The notes below the pieces were generated by a model that searched no databases, had not been told where the DNA came from, and saw only the letters and a list, made by a program, of their open reading frames with translations. A program made the position numbers and the translations under genes. A stretch of 64,000 nt of DNA from Pyropia haitanensis (Eukaryota; Rhodophyta; Bangiophyceae; Bangiales; Bangiaceae). Positions 41,068 to 51,631 of the stretch are shown here, piece by piece; within the stretch, counting starts at the first letter, position 1; each line of letters begins with the position of its first letter. Location of the stretch: the NCBI GenBank assembly GCA_008729055.1, contig SDUX01000003.1, positions 124,001 to 188,000 of the forward strand, read 5' to 3'.

Positions 41068-42670
41068 GTGATAGGTAGTTCTCTATTGGTGATGCGTTCT
41101 TGACGTTGGCTACAGCGCACATCTGAGTTCGTCAAATAAATTCACAGTCCTCAAAAAAAAGCCATTGCTGCTGCTAGAGCTTTGGACCATACCATCGATT
41201 GCGTCGTCCACTCGCCACACAGCGTAGCAATATCCCGCTCCAGATCTCGACGTGCTCAAGCTCAGGACGATGCAACGACATCAATGAGTGAGCGCTTAAC
41301 TGCTTTTGAAATTTCGTGAGCGGCCACATGGTCTGTTCTCGTTCGTTCAGCAATCGCCCATTCCAAGTCGAGCTTGCTCACGACAACTAGACGATTTCGA
41401 TCCATTAACGCGTGCGTTCCGAGGAGAAAGAAACAATATTGCGATCGTGTAACGCCGAAAACTTGGGTCGCTCCTTCATAATTGAAATCTGTTTGGAAAA
41501 TAGACGGATTCGCTGATGCGCACTTCGATCGATCCAGATTGAGGAGCAGAGTCTGTCCGTGCAAAGAATGGCGCACAGTAGTTCTTATTCTTCCGTACAC
41601 ATGCAGTCCTGGGGACCTAGAGCGCCTTACAGCGTTACGGTTCTTTGAAGTCTGAACAATTCGTGGCGCAAAATATTAGTTCAGCAGCTGGACATGTGCT
41701 AGAAGTCGTTCATAGCAACATTCCACTCATTTATTAGTTCACTTATCCTGCCCTGTGTTGAGCTACGTTGCTGGTCGTGGTGTGCTAGTGGAGAATCGTG
41801 ACGAAATCTCGATGATGGCGTCGCAGCCGGAGACTAGCTCGGACTACGCAACAGACGTGCTCCCACAGGCTGTATTGACCCTTTTCTAACGTCGGCTTGA
41901 ACAGCCTACTGGAAACAGGCTCCAAATTCTTGACCGTAATGTAAAGTACGCTATCCAGCGTTCCTCCTCAATTGCTGACCACAAGAGGGCCGGGACTGAA
42001 AGCCTTCAGGTTGAAAAGAGCAATGCTATCAACATTGAGATTATACTGATTCAGGCTCTCTGCCAACAGGATAGCAACGTTTCGCCTGGGTACTTGGTTG
42101 GCTCCTCGACTGTAGGACAGCGCAATGGAGGTAATTGTGGTTCCCGTGCAATCGAAAGATTGACAATATCTCCGTCTGAGCCGTTTCGGACTATATTCAG
42201 GAAGAAGCAATGGGACAATTCCGACGGCGTCCTCTGTGCTACTTGCTCTTTGCTGCATAGAGTTGGACGAGGAATAATCAGCGTGTGTCATACTCCATAT
42301 AGTTGATTACGATTCAGAACTCAAAAAATGTGTGGATACCGAATTGAACCTGTCGGAGAGGTATGGTGCGTCTGACAAAAAGCGAACGTGAGAATACTGA
42401 GACGTACGGAAAACCGGCATATGAACCAATGGATCGCAGCATCGCATTATTGTACGCGTCGTTTTTGCTGGCACGCACAACACATGGCAATACTGATGTA
42501 TCACAACACTGATTTGGCGCACTGAGCGCGCGATCCGCATGCGCATGCGCTGCTCCTGCTCAGAGAATGTGCCCACCGCTGCCGTCGTGCGCGGCTGATC
42601 CGTATCGTAAATGCTTGTGGTGATGAAAGGGTGTGTTGTGCGACGGGGAGGGTGGCCGATCATTCAGAGA
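41068..42670. other. Low-GC gene-free island
   Basis: GC is clearly below the window average. Short minus-strand frames at 41,262-41,600 and 41,968-42,291 look more protein-like than random (for example FNYEGATQVFGVTRSQYCFF). They have no family I recognise, no proper start, and stops between them. Probably the decayed remains of a mobile element. Confidence 0.4.
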
Positions 42671-43136
42671 TATTGCAGTTCTCCCAATTTTGGCCGACCC
42701 CGACAGGAGCAAGAACAACAGTCCACTGCCCAATAAATTGCCTCACAGGCTGCCTTTCCGACCAATGAGAGCTCCGTATGAATATCCGCTGTTGTGCGAT
42801 CTGTTCGATCTGAGATTTTCTGGTGATCCCGAGCACATGGAGAGGTGAACAGATTGGAACAGACACCTGTGGCAAGCTGCACAACTGTTCCTGAGAGGAT
42901 CGAGCCAAGATGAAGGGAAACTCAGGGCAGATCAGACGAGAGAACAACAGTGTCCTGACCAATCAGCAATTGGGACGAGGCCTGCTGTGGCTGCAGCCAA
43001 TCATCGGCTTCAGGCGATCGGGCCCCTACAGCATACTATTGGCTCGCCCTCAGTTGCCAGCACACGATTGGCTCACACTGTTGTTCTTGCACTGTTGTTC
43101 TTGGGCGGAGCAGCCAAAATTGGGAGAACTGCAATA
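42671..43136. mobile_element. 466-bp inverted-repeat element (MITE-like)
   Basis: The ends are perfect 24-bp inverted repeats beginning TATTGCAGTTCTCCCAATTT at 42671 and complementary at 43113-43136. Further subterminal matches include repeated AAGAACAACAGT/ACTGTTGTTCTT words on both sides. There is no coding capacity. A 9-bp direct repeat TCATTCAGA flanks it loosely (42660-42668 and 43152-43160). That would be a target duplication only if the right end extends past the TIR, so it may be coincidence. Confidence 0.75.
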
Positions 43137-43614
43137 CTGTGCTTGTCCCTCTCATTCAGAACCAGGCTGTGGACCCGACCCAACCTTGGAACAACGCACA
43201 CTTTTCCAGACAGTTCACACAAACTAGCTATCGCGCTGGAGCAGCCCAAAAGAGGTGACGGTGACCCGCCCCGACTTTGTTCTGAAATTTGATTGCGTAC
43301 AAAAGGAATACAATTCAGTGTAAACCAATTCATCAGACACTTTGGTCCTCACTGGATGCATCGGCGTTGCGCTGACGTGATCCTGACGTACTTGTACAAT
43401 TGTCCAGTCTTACGTGGTGACTGGGCGACTGCAGCGACGAAGAAGCCAGCGCTGCAACCGCGCAGCTGGCGCGCACCCTCCGACGAACCATCGCAGGCGA
43501 GCGACACCGTCTGTGCGACATCCCGAAGCGGGCTGATCACCGCCTCCACTGTGTCCTGTGGGGTGTGCCAGGGGTGGTCTTGGGAGCCTGTTGTGGCTCT
43601 TCAGCACGATAGCC
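43137..43614. promoter_or_regulatory. Upstream region of CAND1
   Basis: 478 bp between the inverted-repeat element and the CAND1 start codon, of intermediate GC. The CAND1 promoter is expected here. No named element is visible. Confidence 0.4.
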
Positions 43615-46600
43615 ATGGCACACACCACCCACACATCATGGCTGACGCAGTTCGAGTCGGACGACCGGGACTTTCGGTTTATGGCCACGTCGGACCTGCT
43701 TAACGAGCTGAAGAAGCCGACCTTTTTGGCGGACGAGACCATGCAGAGGAGGGTATGCCCGGATCCATCCTGCCTGCTGCTTGCGTTGTGTGCCTGGTGG
43801 GTGAGCCCGCGCGTTGCCCGCGGACGTGTAGGACGCCATGGGCCTATGCTGTGGGCTTGTTTGGTTCCGTCCTCTGACGCTCTACGCGGCTGTCTGCGTT
43901 GCATGGTGGTCCCCCTGTTTCTGCATGCGATTATTCTTTCCACCGGTAGCTGTCGACGGCCGTACTGAAGCTGCTGCGAGATCCGTCGTCAGAGGTGCAG
44001 GGCCTGGCGATGAAGTGTCTGCCGCTACTCGCAGCTCGTGTCAGCCCCAATACGGCATCGTCCATTGCCGCCCAGCTGTCTGCACACGTGCTGCCAGAGG
44101 CTGGCGGGGCAACCGGCAAGTCGTCGTCGAGCCGCTCGGGTCGCTCGTCGTCTGGCGGCGGGAGCGGGGATGTAGTGCCGGGGTCCAAGTCGCTGCGGGA
44201 TGTTGCAGGGCTGGCCCTGAAGTCCATGGTGGCCACCCTCCCCCCCGGCGGCCCGTCGGCCGAGGCCATTGTGTCCCCGCTGGCGTCGCGCCTGCTGGCG
44301 GCCCTGCCCGCGGCGGGCGCACCCGCGAACAGCTGGCTCGCGGTCGGGGTGCTTGAGTCGCTTGAGTTGCTTGCTGATGTTCTGCTGCGCTTCCCACGGC
44401 AGCTGGTGAGCTCCCATGCCAAGGCACGCGACGCGCTCCTGCCTGCGTTGACGCTCATCGATGCGTCTGTGCGCCGCCGAGCGGTGGCTGCGCTTGCGGC
44501 CCTGGCTGCCACTGCGTCGCTGGATATTCTGGGGGACATTTCGCGGGCGGGTATCGCCGCGCTGGAGGCATCGCCCACGGCGGGGGTGGCGCTGGTGTCG
44601 GCACTGGCCCGCTCGGCGGGTCGGCGGCTGGTGCCGCACCTGGGCGGAATTGTGCCCCCGTTGGTGTCCATTGCGTCTACATCGCGTGACGACGACGACG
44701 ACGACGACGACGGGGAGGGCTTTTCCTATGACGTTGTACGGGACGAGCAGCGAGAGGTGGCGCTCACTGCTCTGGACAGTCTTGTGCGGCAAGTGCCCGG
44801 CCCCATGGCGCCATACGTGTCGGACGTGCTCCCGCTGGCGCTGGCGCTATCCAAGCACGACCCGAACTACAACGACGGTGGAGCAGGCAGCGACGAGGAA
44901 GGTGATGACATGGAGGAGGACGCGGACGGGGGTGGTGCCGACGGCGACGAGGACGACGAGGACGGCTTCCGGGAAGATGAGGGTGATTACTCTGATGACG
45001 AGGATGCCAGCTGGAAGGTTCGTCGTGCTGCGGTGCGGCTCTGCCACGCGCTCGTGCAAGTCGCCCGGGTGATGGCAGCGGTGGGAGGAGCCTCGTCGCG
45101 GGACACGTACGTGTCGATCTCGCAGGCGCTGTCGACGCGCTTTACCGAGCGAGAGGAGGTGGTTAAGCTGGACGTATTTGACGCTTTCAGCGGCCTTTTG
45201 GCCGTTATTGCGTCTCCGCTGTCATCGTCATCCGCGTCACGCATGGCGTCCGCGGCTGCATCCACTGCGGCTGCGTCTGCGCCGTCCCCGCTGTCTCCGC
45301 CCGCATCGGCTGCGGCGTCGTCGGACCTGGGTGCTGCCAACGCCGCCAATTTGTCCGCGGCGGCGCCCAGCACAAAGTCAGGTCTCCCTGTTGTGCATGT
45401 GCCTGCCTTTGTAGGTGACACGGACGTGGAGGCGGCTGCCCGCGCTGCTGCGGTGGAGGCAGTGACTGCCCGTGCTGGCCGCACTCTGCGCTCGCTGCGC
45501 GGCGAGCTGCACGCCAGCCGCAATGGCAAGAGCCGTGCCGCCGCTGCTGCGGTGCTGCGACGGCTGGTGACGGTCGCGTCGCCATCCTCGGTGGCACCCC
45601 GGGTGGCTTCCCTGGTGGGGGAGCTGTGTCGTGCATTGGGCGGCGCGTCCGCGGGGGCATCCTCTTCACCGACGCTCAGGATAGAGGCTCTGTTGTCACT
45701 GAGTGCCATTGTACGCTTTTGCGGACCGACCTGCTTGGCGGCCGCCTTGCCAGACACGGTGGCAGCAGTCCTGGATGCGGCGGATGATCGGTATTACAAG
45801 GTCACGTCGGAAAGCTTGCGGCTGTGCGAGGTGCTTGTCGACACGTTTGGCCCCTCGTCGGTGCGGGCCAGCTTGTCTCCGGTGGTGACACGCATCTATG
45901 AGGCGGCAGTGACGCGGCTGTCGGGGCGGGAGCAAGACTCAGAGGTCAAGGCCGCTGCGCTGCGCGTCGTGGCGGCCACCTATTCCCAGTACGGCACCGA
46001 GCTGGACCCGAAGTCACGCGCCGATGCGCCCCGCCTGCTGCTGGCGCGCCTCACCAATGAGGTGACCCGCACGCCCGCAATCCTCGCGCTCTCGCGCTGC
46101 TGTGGCTCCGCAGTACCAGTTGACGCTGACGTGCAGCAGGAGTTTGCGTCCATGCTTGGTGGCTTCCTCCGCAAGACTGACCGGTCTCTGCGGCTTGCTG
46201 CTCTGGACGCTCTCACCTGTTTGGCGTCGACACGGGGTGGCATTCTGGGTGATGCCAGCAAGAATGACCTTGCCGCAGCGCGGCTGCCTGATGTGGCGGC
46301 GCTGGTGGGCGACGGGGATCCACGTGTGGCGGCCTTGTCGCTGGGGCTTGCGGCAACGGTGGTCAAGATGCGGGGCAGTGTGGCGGTCGACGCAGTAGTT
46401 TCATCGGGTGTGTTCCCCGCGTCGATCAAGCTTGTGCAGTCCCCTCTCTTACAGGGTACCGCTCTGGAGGCGTTGCTGGACTTCATCTCGGCCCTGGCGC
46501 TGGTCAACGCACCGTCCCTAAAGTGCGACGCCCTCCTGTCGTCAATCCGCTCAACTGTGTCCCCTTCTTCGGGGTCGGGCGGCGGCAGCGGTGGTGTGGC

Positions 46601-48377
46601 GCCCGCATCTGGCGCGGAAGCTTCCGGTGGAGGTGGGGGTGGTGGTGGCGGCACGACGCGCCTCCAGATCCAGACCGCTGCCCGCTGTGTTGCGGCGGTC
46701 GTCCGGTCGTCTGACGACCCGTCCGCCCGTGTAGAAACCATGTCCGCGTTTGTACGGGATGTCCACGGCGGCGCTGGCAACGGCAGAGGCGAGGCGGTGG
46801 TATTCGCTCTGGCGGTTATTGCCGAGGTGGGCCGTTGCGCCCTCATCCCTCGAGAGTGTGAGTCGGCCGTGTGGACTGCCGTCCTGGAAGTGCTAGGCGG
46901 GGACGGGGAGGAGGAGCTGAAAACGGCGGCAGCGACGGCGCTTGGAGCCATGGCCGGGGGGGGGCTCTCCACTGGGGACGGCGGCAGTGCGGGGGTACAG
47001 CGTCTCGTCACGCTTATCCGGGAGCGCCCTTCATCACAGCGCTACCTGCTGTTGCTGGCTGTGAAGGAGGCGGTGGCTTCTTCTCCCCGGCAGCAGCTGG
47101 CTATTGCTATTCCTTTGCTGTTGCCACTGCTGGTTGAGACTGTGGAGGCGTCTGGGGGAGGCGCCACGGCCGCCGTTCCCGCCGAGGACGCGTCGACCGC
47201 TGGCGGGGGGGACGCGAACGCCGAGGACCCCATGGCCGTAGAGCGGGCGGGTGGGCGTGCCAGCGAGACGGGCGTGCGCGACGCCAAGAGCTCTGGCGAA
47301 GAATCTATCCGCACCGCGACGGCTGAGTGTTTGGGCATGCTCGCGGCCGCTCAGCCGCAGGTGGTCGTGCCATGGCTGGTTGACGGCGTGAAGGGCAAAT
47401 CCTCCACCCTGCGGGCCGTGGCCGTCACGGCGGTGAAGTACGCCGTTTCCGGCTCGCTGCCCGTTGCGGATGACGCCAGTGGCGCGGACGGTGTCGGCGG
47501 CGATGGCAGCGTCCCCGCAGGTGCTGCCTCTGCTGTGGACCGCAAGGACGACCTCGGCGCTGCGCTCACGCCCGTGCTGAGCGACTTTTTGGGACTGGTC
47601 GGCGCACGTGATTTGGGGGTGGCGGTGCGCAAGGGGGCGCTCCAGACGCTTGGCGCGCTGGCGCGCTGGCGGCCTGCGCTGCTGCGCAAGTATCTCCGCC
47701 CCGCCGAGTCGGGGAGTGCTGACGGCACCGCAGGCGCTGCCTCTAGCGGCAGCTCCCCACTGCTGTCGCGCCTGTTCAGTGAGACGGAGGAGGACAAGAG
47801 TCTCGTGCGGATGGTGGACCTGGGCCCCTTTCGTGTGAAGGAAGACGGCGGTCTAGAGCTGCGCAAGGCGGCGCTGGGCGCCATCATCACCCTCCTGCAC
47901 ACGGCACCCCGGTCGCTACCTGGTAAGGACGTGGCGGACGTGGTGTCCCGTGGTCTGCGGGATGGCCATCCCGATGTGGGCCCTCTGGCCACGAGCACGC
48001 TCCAGGCAGCTCTCTTCGCGTGCTCGTCGGCGATTGCACCCGCGGCGTTGGTGTCGGGCCTGCGAGACGCCACGCCGCTACTGTGTACCGCGCTGGGGGA
48101 GGTGCTGTTCAAGCGTGTGGAGGAGAACGCGGTTCGGCAGGAGAAGCAGCGGCAGGACGAGGCGGTGCGCGGCGCTCTGCGGGCCCTGCGTTCCATGCTC
48201 ACCGTCGACGCGCTGCGGTTGCACCCGGCGGTGGTGACGTTGGTGGCACGCGTGCGTAAGAGCTCGGCACTCCAGGAGCGGTGGCTGCAGGCGTGCGGTG
48301 ATGCGGATGCGAGCTCGGGCGCGGCGGCTGCGAAGGGAGATGCCCGGGAGGGGGACCTGGCCATGACCGACTCGTAG
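43615..48377 (+). CDS. CAND1: CAND1 (TIP120), cullin-RING ligase exchange factor
   Basis: Two exons: 43615-43752 (46 codons, donor GTATGC) and 43950-48377, giving 1,521 aa (human 1,230). The N-terminus matches CAND1 over DRDFRFMATSDLLNELKK and, after the junction, EVQGLAMKCLPLL. Then come HEAT-type helices. KHDPNYND is followed by an acidic loop (about 351-397) and DASWKVRRAAVRLCHALVQV, the most diagnostic stretch. Further family blocks are SRFTERE-like TRFTEREEVVKLDVFDAF, QSPLLQGTALEALLDF, QRYLLLLAVKEAV and VDLGPFRVKEDGGLELRKAA. The C-terminus ends MTDS, as MDTS in human. CAND1 binds unneddylated cullin-RBX1 and swaps substrate receptors of SCF and related ubiquitin ligases. The extra length comes from Ala/Ser/Gly-rich insertions between HEAT repeats. 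Confidence 0.96.
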
Positions 48378-48966
48378 TTGTTGCTGTAGTGCCTGCTGAT
48401 ACAAGCGATGTGGTGTTGTGGACTGTTTTTTTTTTTGGCCTCCCGAGTGTCAGTTTGTTGATGCGATGAGTGGGGCAGCCATCGCTGCTGTTGTGTGCTT
48501 TTTTTGTCATGATAATGCGGTACTCCGCGGCCTCGTTCTGTGCGGGATGCGGTCTCGTGTGCCTTGCAGGCTGCCCAGAAGGTACCTTCATTCGCTGGGC
48601 TCGCTGCCGCTAGAACGGGTGGATGTTGCATGGCCCGACAGCAGCGAGAAACTCTCTGCCTGCCGCGGTCTAGCTAATGCTCGTACGCGGATCTGGCTGG
48701 ACCACTGGGGACGCGGTCTCAGCCACATCCGCCCTCTTCGGTCGCAGCTACTGCGACAAACTCGTTTAGCGCTCGAGGCCAAATAAAACAGAGACACTTT
48801 ACAAAGCCCCGCGCAGTCAACCCAGCAACAGCGGTTCCTCATCGCAACGACCGCCCCCCCCCAGCACCAAAAGCCCCACAGGGTGGTGAGTAGCGCCACA
48901 AACGGGGTGCGGCCTTCCCGCTTCGTGGCTGCGCACCCCCCCCCCCTCATCTATCCGCCGCCTTGA
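48378..48966. other. Convergent 3' interval, CAND1 / TatA
   Basis: 589 bp with a T-tract at about 48,426-48,437 and otherwise mixed sequence. I see no gene. Confidence 0.45.
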
Positions 48967-49473
48967 TCATGCATCCTGCTTATCCTTCTTTGCCTCTGCC
49001 ACCTTGGCGTCTGCCATAGCCTTCACATCCTTGGCCTGCGGCGCGGGCGTCACGTCTTTGGCCTGCGGCACGGGCGTCACGTCCTTGGCCTCGACGACCA
49101 TCGGCTTGGCCGCCTTGCGCGCCTCAATCTCCGCGTCCGCGGTGGTGAGGCTCTCGTCCATGGCTTCCCGGAACTCAGCGGTGGCCTTCTTGACATCCCC
49201 CGCCAAGCTCCCCGCCTTCTTGCCATAGTCGGCCAGCTTTTTGGGGCCAAACAGCAGCAGGCCGACGCCGACAATGACGGCAATCTCGGGGGCGCCCAGC
49301 CCAAAGATGCCCATCTGTACAGGCAACCGTGCACCAGCGCTGCGCCGGCGGGAAGGGGCGGCAGTGGCGGCGTACCGTGCTGGCGGGTGGGGGCAGGTGA
49401 AGGCCGAGGTCCGCAGGGGCGTGGGGGGAGGGGCCACGACCGCCCGGGTGGACGACAGCACAACAAACGCCAT
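48967..49473 (-). CDS. Thylakoid Tat translocase subunit, TatA/Tha4-Hcf106 type
   Basis: Intronless, 168 aa. A plastid transit peptide (residues 1 to about 50, Ser/Ala/Pro/Arg-rich, no acidic residues) is followed by the canonical TatA/B module. This has a short N-tail with the conserved membrane-embedded Glu (E63 in GAPEIAV), one transmembrane helix (about 61-75), the FGPKKL hinge (FGP 75-77) and an amphipathic helix with the YGKKAGSLAGDVKKA pattern. These proteins form the Tat channel (TatA/Tha4) or the receptor (TatB/Hcf106) that moves folded proteins into the thylakoid lumen. The C-tail has three AKDVTP-type repeats (about 129-150), and such tails are variable in the family. Hinge and helix look closer to TatA than TatB, but this is not certain. 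The start at 49473 is in a good context (GCCATGG). Confidence 0.92.
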   Translation of the reverse strand: MAFVVLSSTRAVVAPPPTPLRTSAFTCPHPPARYAATAAPSRRRSAGARLPVQMGIFGLGAPEIAVIVGVGLLLFGPKKLADYGKKAGSLAGDVKKATAEFREAMDESLTTADAEIEARKAAKPMVVEAKDVTPVPQAKDVTPAPQAKDVKAMADAKVAEAKKDKQDA

Positions 49474-50165
49474 GGCGGGACCGGAAGGACAAAAACAGGT
49501 GCGCAAGGGAGATGGTGCAGCAGCTAGCTGACTGCAGAAGGTTGTTCAGGCCTGGCCGCTCCGCCAAAGAGGCGCGAGGTGACAGGCAAAGGCGGGAAAA
49601 GGGCGGCAGCAGCCAGGTCACATGGGTTGGCAGTTGGCAATGCGCGTACGACGAGCGCCGCGGGTCAACTCTTGTGGCCGGCCCATGAATCCGCTGGAAG
49701 AGCCCCCAGGTGAGGTCCAAGGAGATACATGTAGATCTTGGGTAATTCACTAGTAAGTATGACACACACAGGCACGAAAAATTACCATCGCGATTGAATT
49801 CTGGAAATCAACTTACCGTGGTTGGTGGAGATTCGCCATTGCCACGTGTACATGATCTCGGCAGAGCCGTCGGCTGGATCTGGGCCACCCGCCGTGCGCC
49901 CCACCCACCAGACAACCCACTCTGGGGCGCCTCCCACGGGGCCTCGACGGGCGGGCCCTTGAGCCTCCCTTCACAAGCCACTCTTGTGCTTCATTTCACC
50001 CGCGCGGCAGGACGACCCCATCACCCGCACCGAACACCACATCCGCTTCACCCGTCCCGTCGTCGACATCTTCCTCCGCCCTTTCCCTTTCTCCGCCTCC
50101 CTCACACTCCTGGATCTTTGGTCATCAGTGTCCCCCCCGTCCCCCTCCCCCTCCCCCCTTTCATC
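49474..50165. promoter_or_regulatory. Head-to-head promoter region of two thylakoid-protein genes
   Basis: 692 bp separate the divergent TatA-like and PsbW-like genes. The middle (about 49,720-49,800) is clearly lower in GC and contains TATA-like AT-rich words. The right end is pyrimidine-rich (CCCTCCCCCTCCCCCCTTTC) directly before the PsbW-like ATG, as expected for a 5'UTR here. Confidence 0.5.
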
Positions 50166-50702
50166 ATGAACACTGCATTTGTGGTCTCGGCCCCGCTGCT
50201 GAAGGCGTCCCCCCGCCGGGCATCCACCGTGGCGGCGGCGCCGCGCATGTCGGTGGCCCCCGTCCGCCGTGCTGCTGCCCGTGCATCTGCCTCGCTCACC
50301 GCGCTTGCAGTGGCTGCCCCCGCTCTGGCCACTGAGGGCACTGGGGAGGGCCTGGGCATTGACAACGCGCTCCTCTACATCCCACTGGTGGGCATTCCCG
50401 CCGTGTTCCTGTTCCTGTTCCTGCAGTTTGGCTCGTCGCAGGTACGTACCTTATCCTGTGCTTGTGTTCCCTTTCTTACTGCTTATTGTGGAGGGTGTTG
50501 GCGTGCAGGTGCGTGGCATGTTGACCCGAGGTGTGACCTCGTCACCGACCCAGCAACCCCTCACCGTGGGAACGCCGTAGAGTTTCTAACGCATCGTCCG
50601 TTGTCGGTTCCGTTTGGAGGTTGTATTGCTTCATCGTTCCCGTTCTGCCATACTCAGGATAACGAGGACTTCTTTGGCACTATTGACGACCGGCGGAACT
50701 GA
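50166..50702 (+). CDS. PsbW-like small photosystem II subunit, thylakoid-targeted
   Basis: Two exons: 50166-50441 (92 codons, donor CAG/GTACGT) and 50658-50702, giving 106 aa. A bipartite leader is visible: an Arg/Ser/Ala-rich transit part, then RRAAARASASLTALAVAAP with an ALA cleavage site at about residue 55. The mature part of about 51 aa starts TEGTGEGLGIDNALLYIP, has one transmembrane helix (about 69-87) and an acidic tail (DNEDFFGTIDDRRN). Size, topology, the lumenal-type processing site and the TEGTG..LG..N.LL pattern resemble nuclear-encoded PsbW. PsbW stabilises PSII supercomplexes in plants. The similarity is short, so another small single-span photosystem protein remains possible. 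The exon boundary is supported by the intact frame and GTACGT/CAG sites. Confidence 0.6.
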   Translation: MNTAFVVSAPLLKASPRRASTVAAAPRMSVAPVRRAAARASASLTALAVAAPALATEGTGEGLGIDNALLYIPLVGIPAVFLFLFLQFGSSQVRTLSCACVPFLTAYCGGCWRAGAWHVDPRCDLVTDPATPHRGNAVEFLTHRPLSVPFGGCIASSFPFCHTQDNEDFFGTIDDRRN

Positions 50703-51631
50703 GCTATTCGCGCACGCCCACTGTGTTGGGCGTGCCGAGATAGCTCGCAACGAGTGGCTCGTGGTCCGTGCCACCGCTTTTTTTTTTTTCCTTCCTCGCC
50801 TGTTGACGCGTCAAAGAACTTGTCAATGCTATATCCTCGCACCCCCGTGTCCCGACTGTTGGCGTTCCCTGCTTCGCTCATTGCGGGGGCCGACATCGCT
50901 GTCGCGCTCCTTTTTCTTATGGTTCCATGCGTGGGATCTTCTCGGTTGTGGCCCATATCGAGACATGGGTCCGCTTGCCTCCTCCACACCTGCGCACCTC
51001 TCGTTAGCTGATGAACCTTGTCAAATCACCGTTTGCAGTGTCATCGTTCTTGAGGATTGGCACATCCCAAGGCTTGCCTGTGTTGCCCACGCATGCCACT
51101 CAGCCCCATACGGGTAGCGCATCTACACCCCACCAGGCTCATGCCAGTGGCGCGTCTGCCTCTCACCGTCGCTGACCGTCGACTGAGCAGCGCGCATCAC
51201 CTTGGACGACAAGATGCCTGATCGGTAGCAAGGCGACGAGCACTGGGTGGTCCGATTGCAAAGGAGACGGGTGCATACCCGAAGAACTTGCCACGTCAAG
51301 CACAATGAGCGTCTCTGCTGGCAATCCTTCTGCGACGTGGAACCCACAGGAGACGCACAGCTGCCCAGGAACACGGACACCGCCCAGCAGCACTGATGCC
51401 GGCGTGAATGGGATACAGCATGCCGAGAGCGGTGTGATTGCCAAAAAAAAACAAAAAAAAACAAGAGAGCAAGGCATGCGGATGACAGCCATGCTCCCAC
51501 CCCCACAAAAGAAAAATAACACTGCCCCCCCCCGCCCTTCCTCGCGACGCCGCCGCGACAACGTCCCCGCCACCGCGTGGCACGTCACACAGCAAGCAGA
51601 GTATCTCCACACGCACCCGGGAGAGCGCGCG
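50703..51631. other. Convergent 3' interval
   Basis: Between the PsbW-like and the unrecognised minus-strand gene. Contains T and A tracts (50,779-50,790 and 51,443-51,461) of probable 3'UTRs. I see no gene. Confidence 0.45.

Noticed and set aside
41262..42291. Two protein-like minus-strand frames in the low-GC island
   Set aside because: No recognisable family, stops between them and no proper start; reported only as a possible decayed element.
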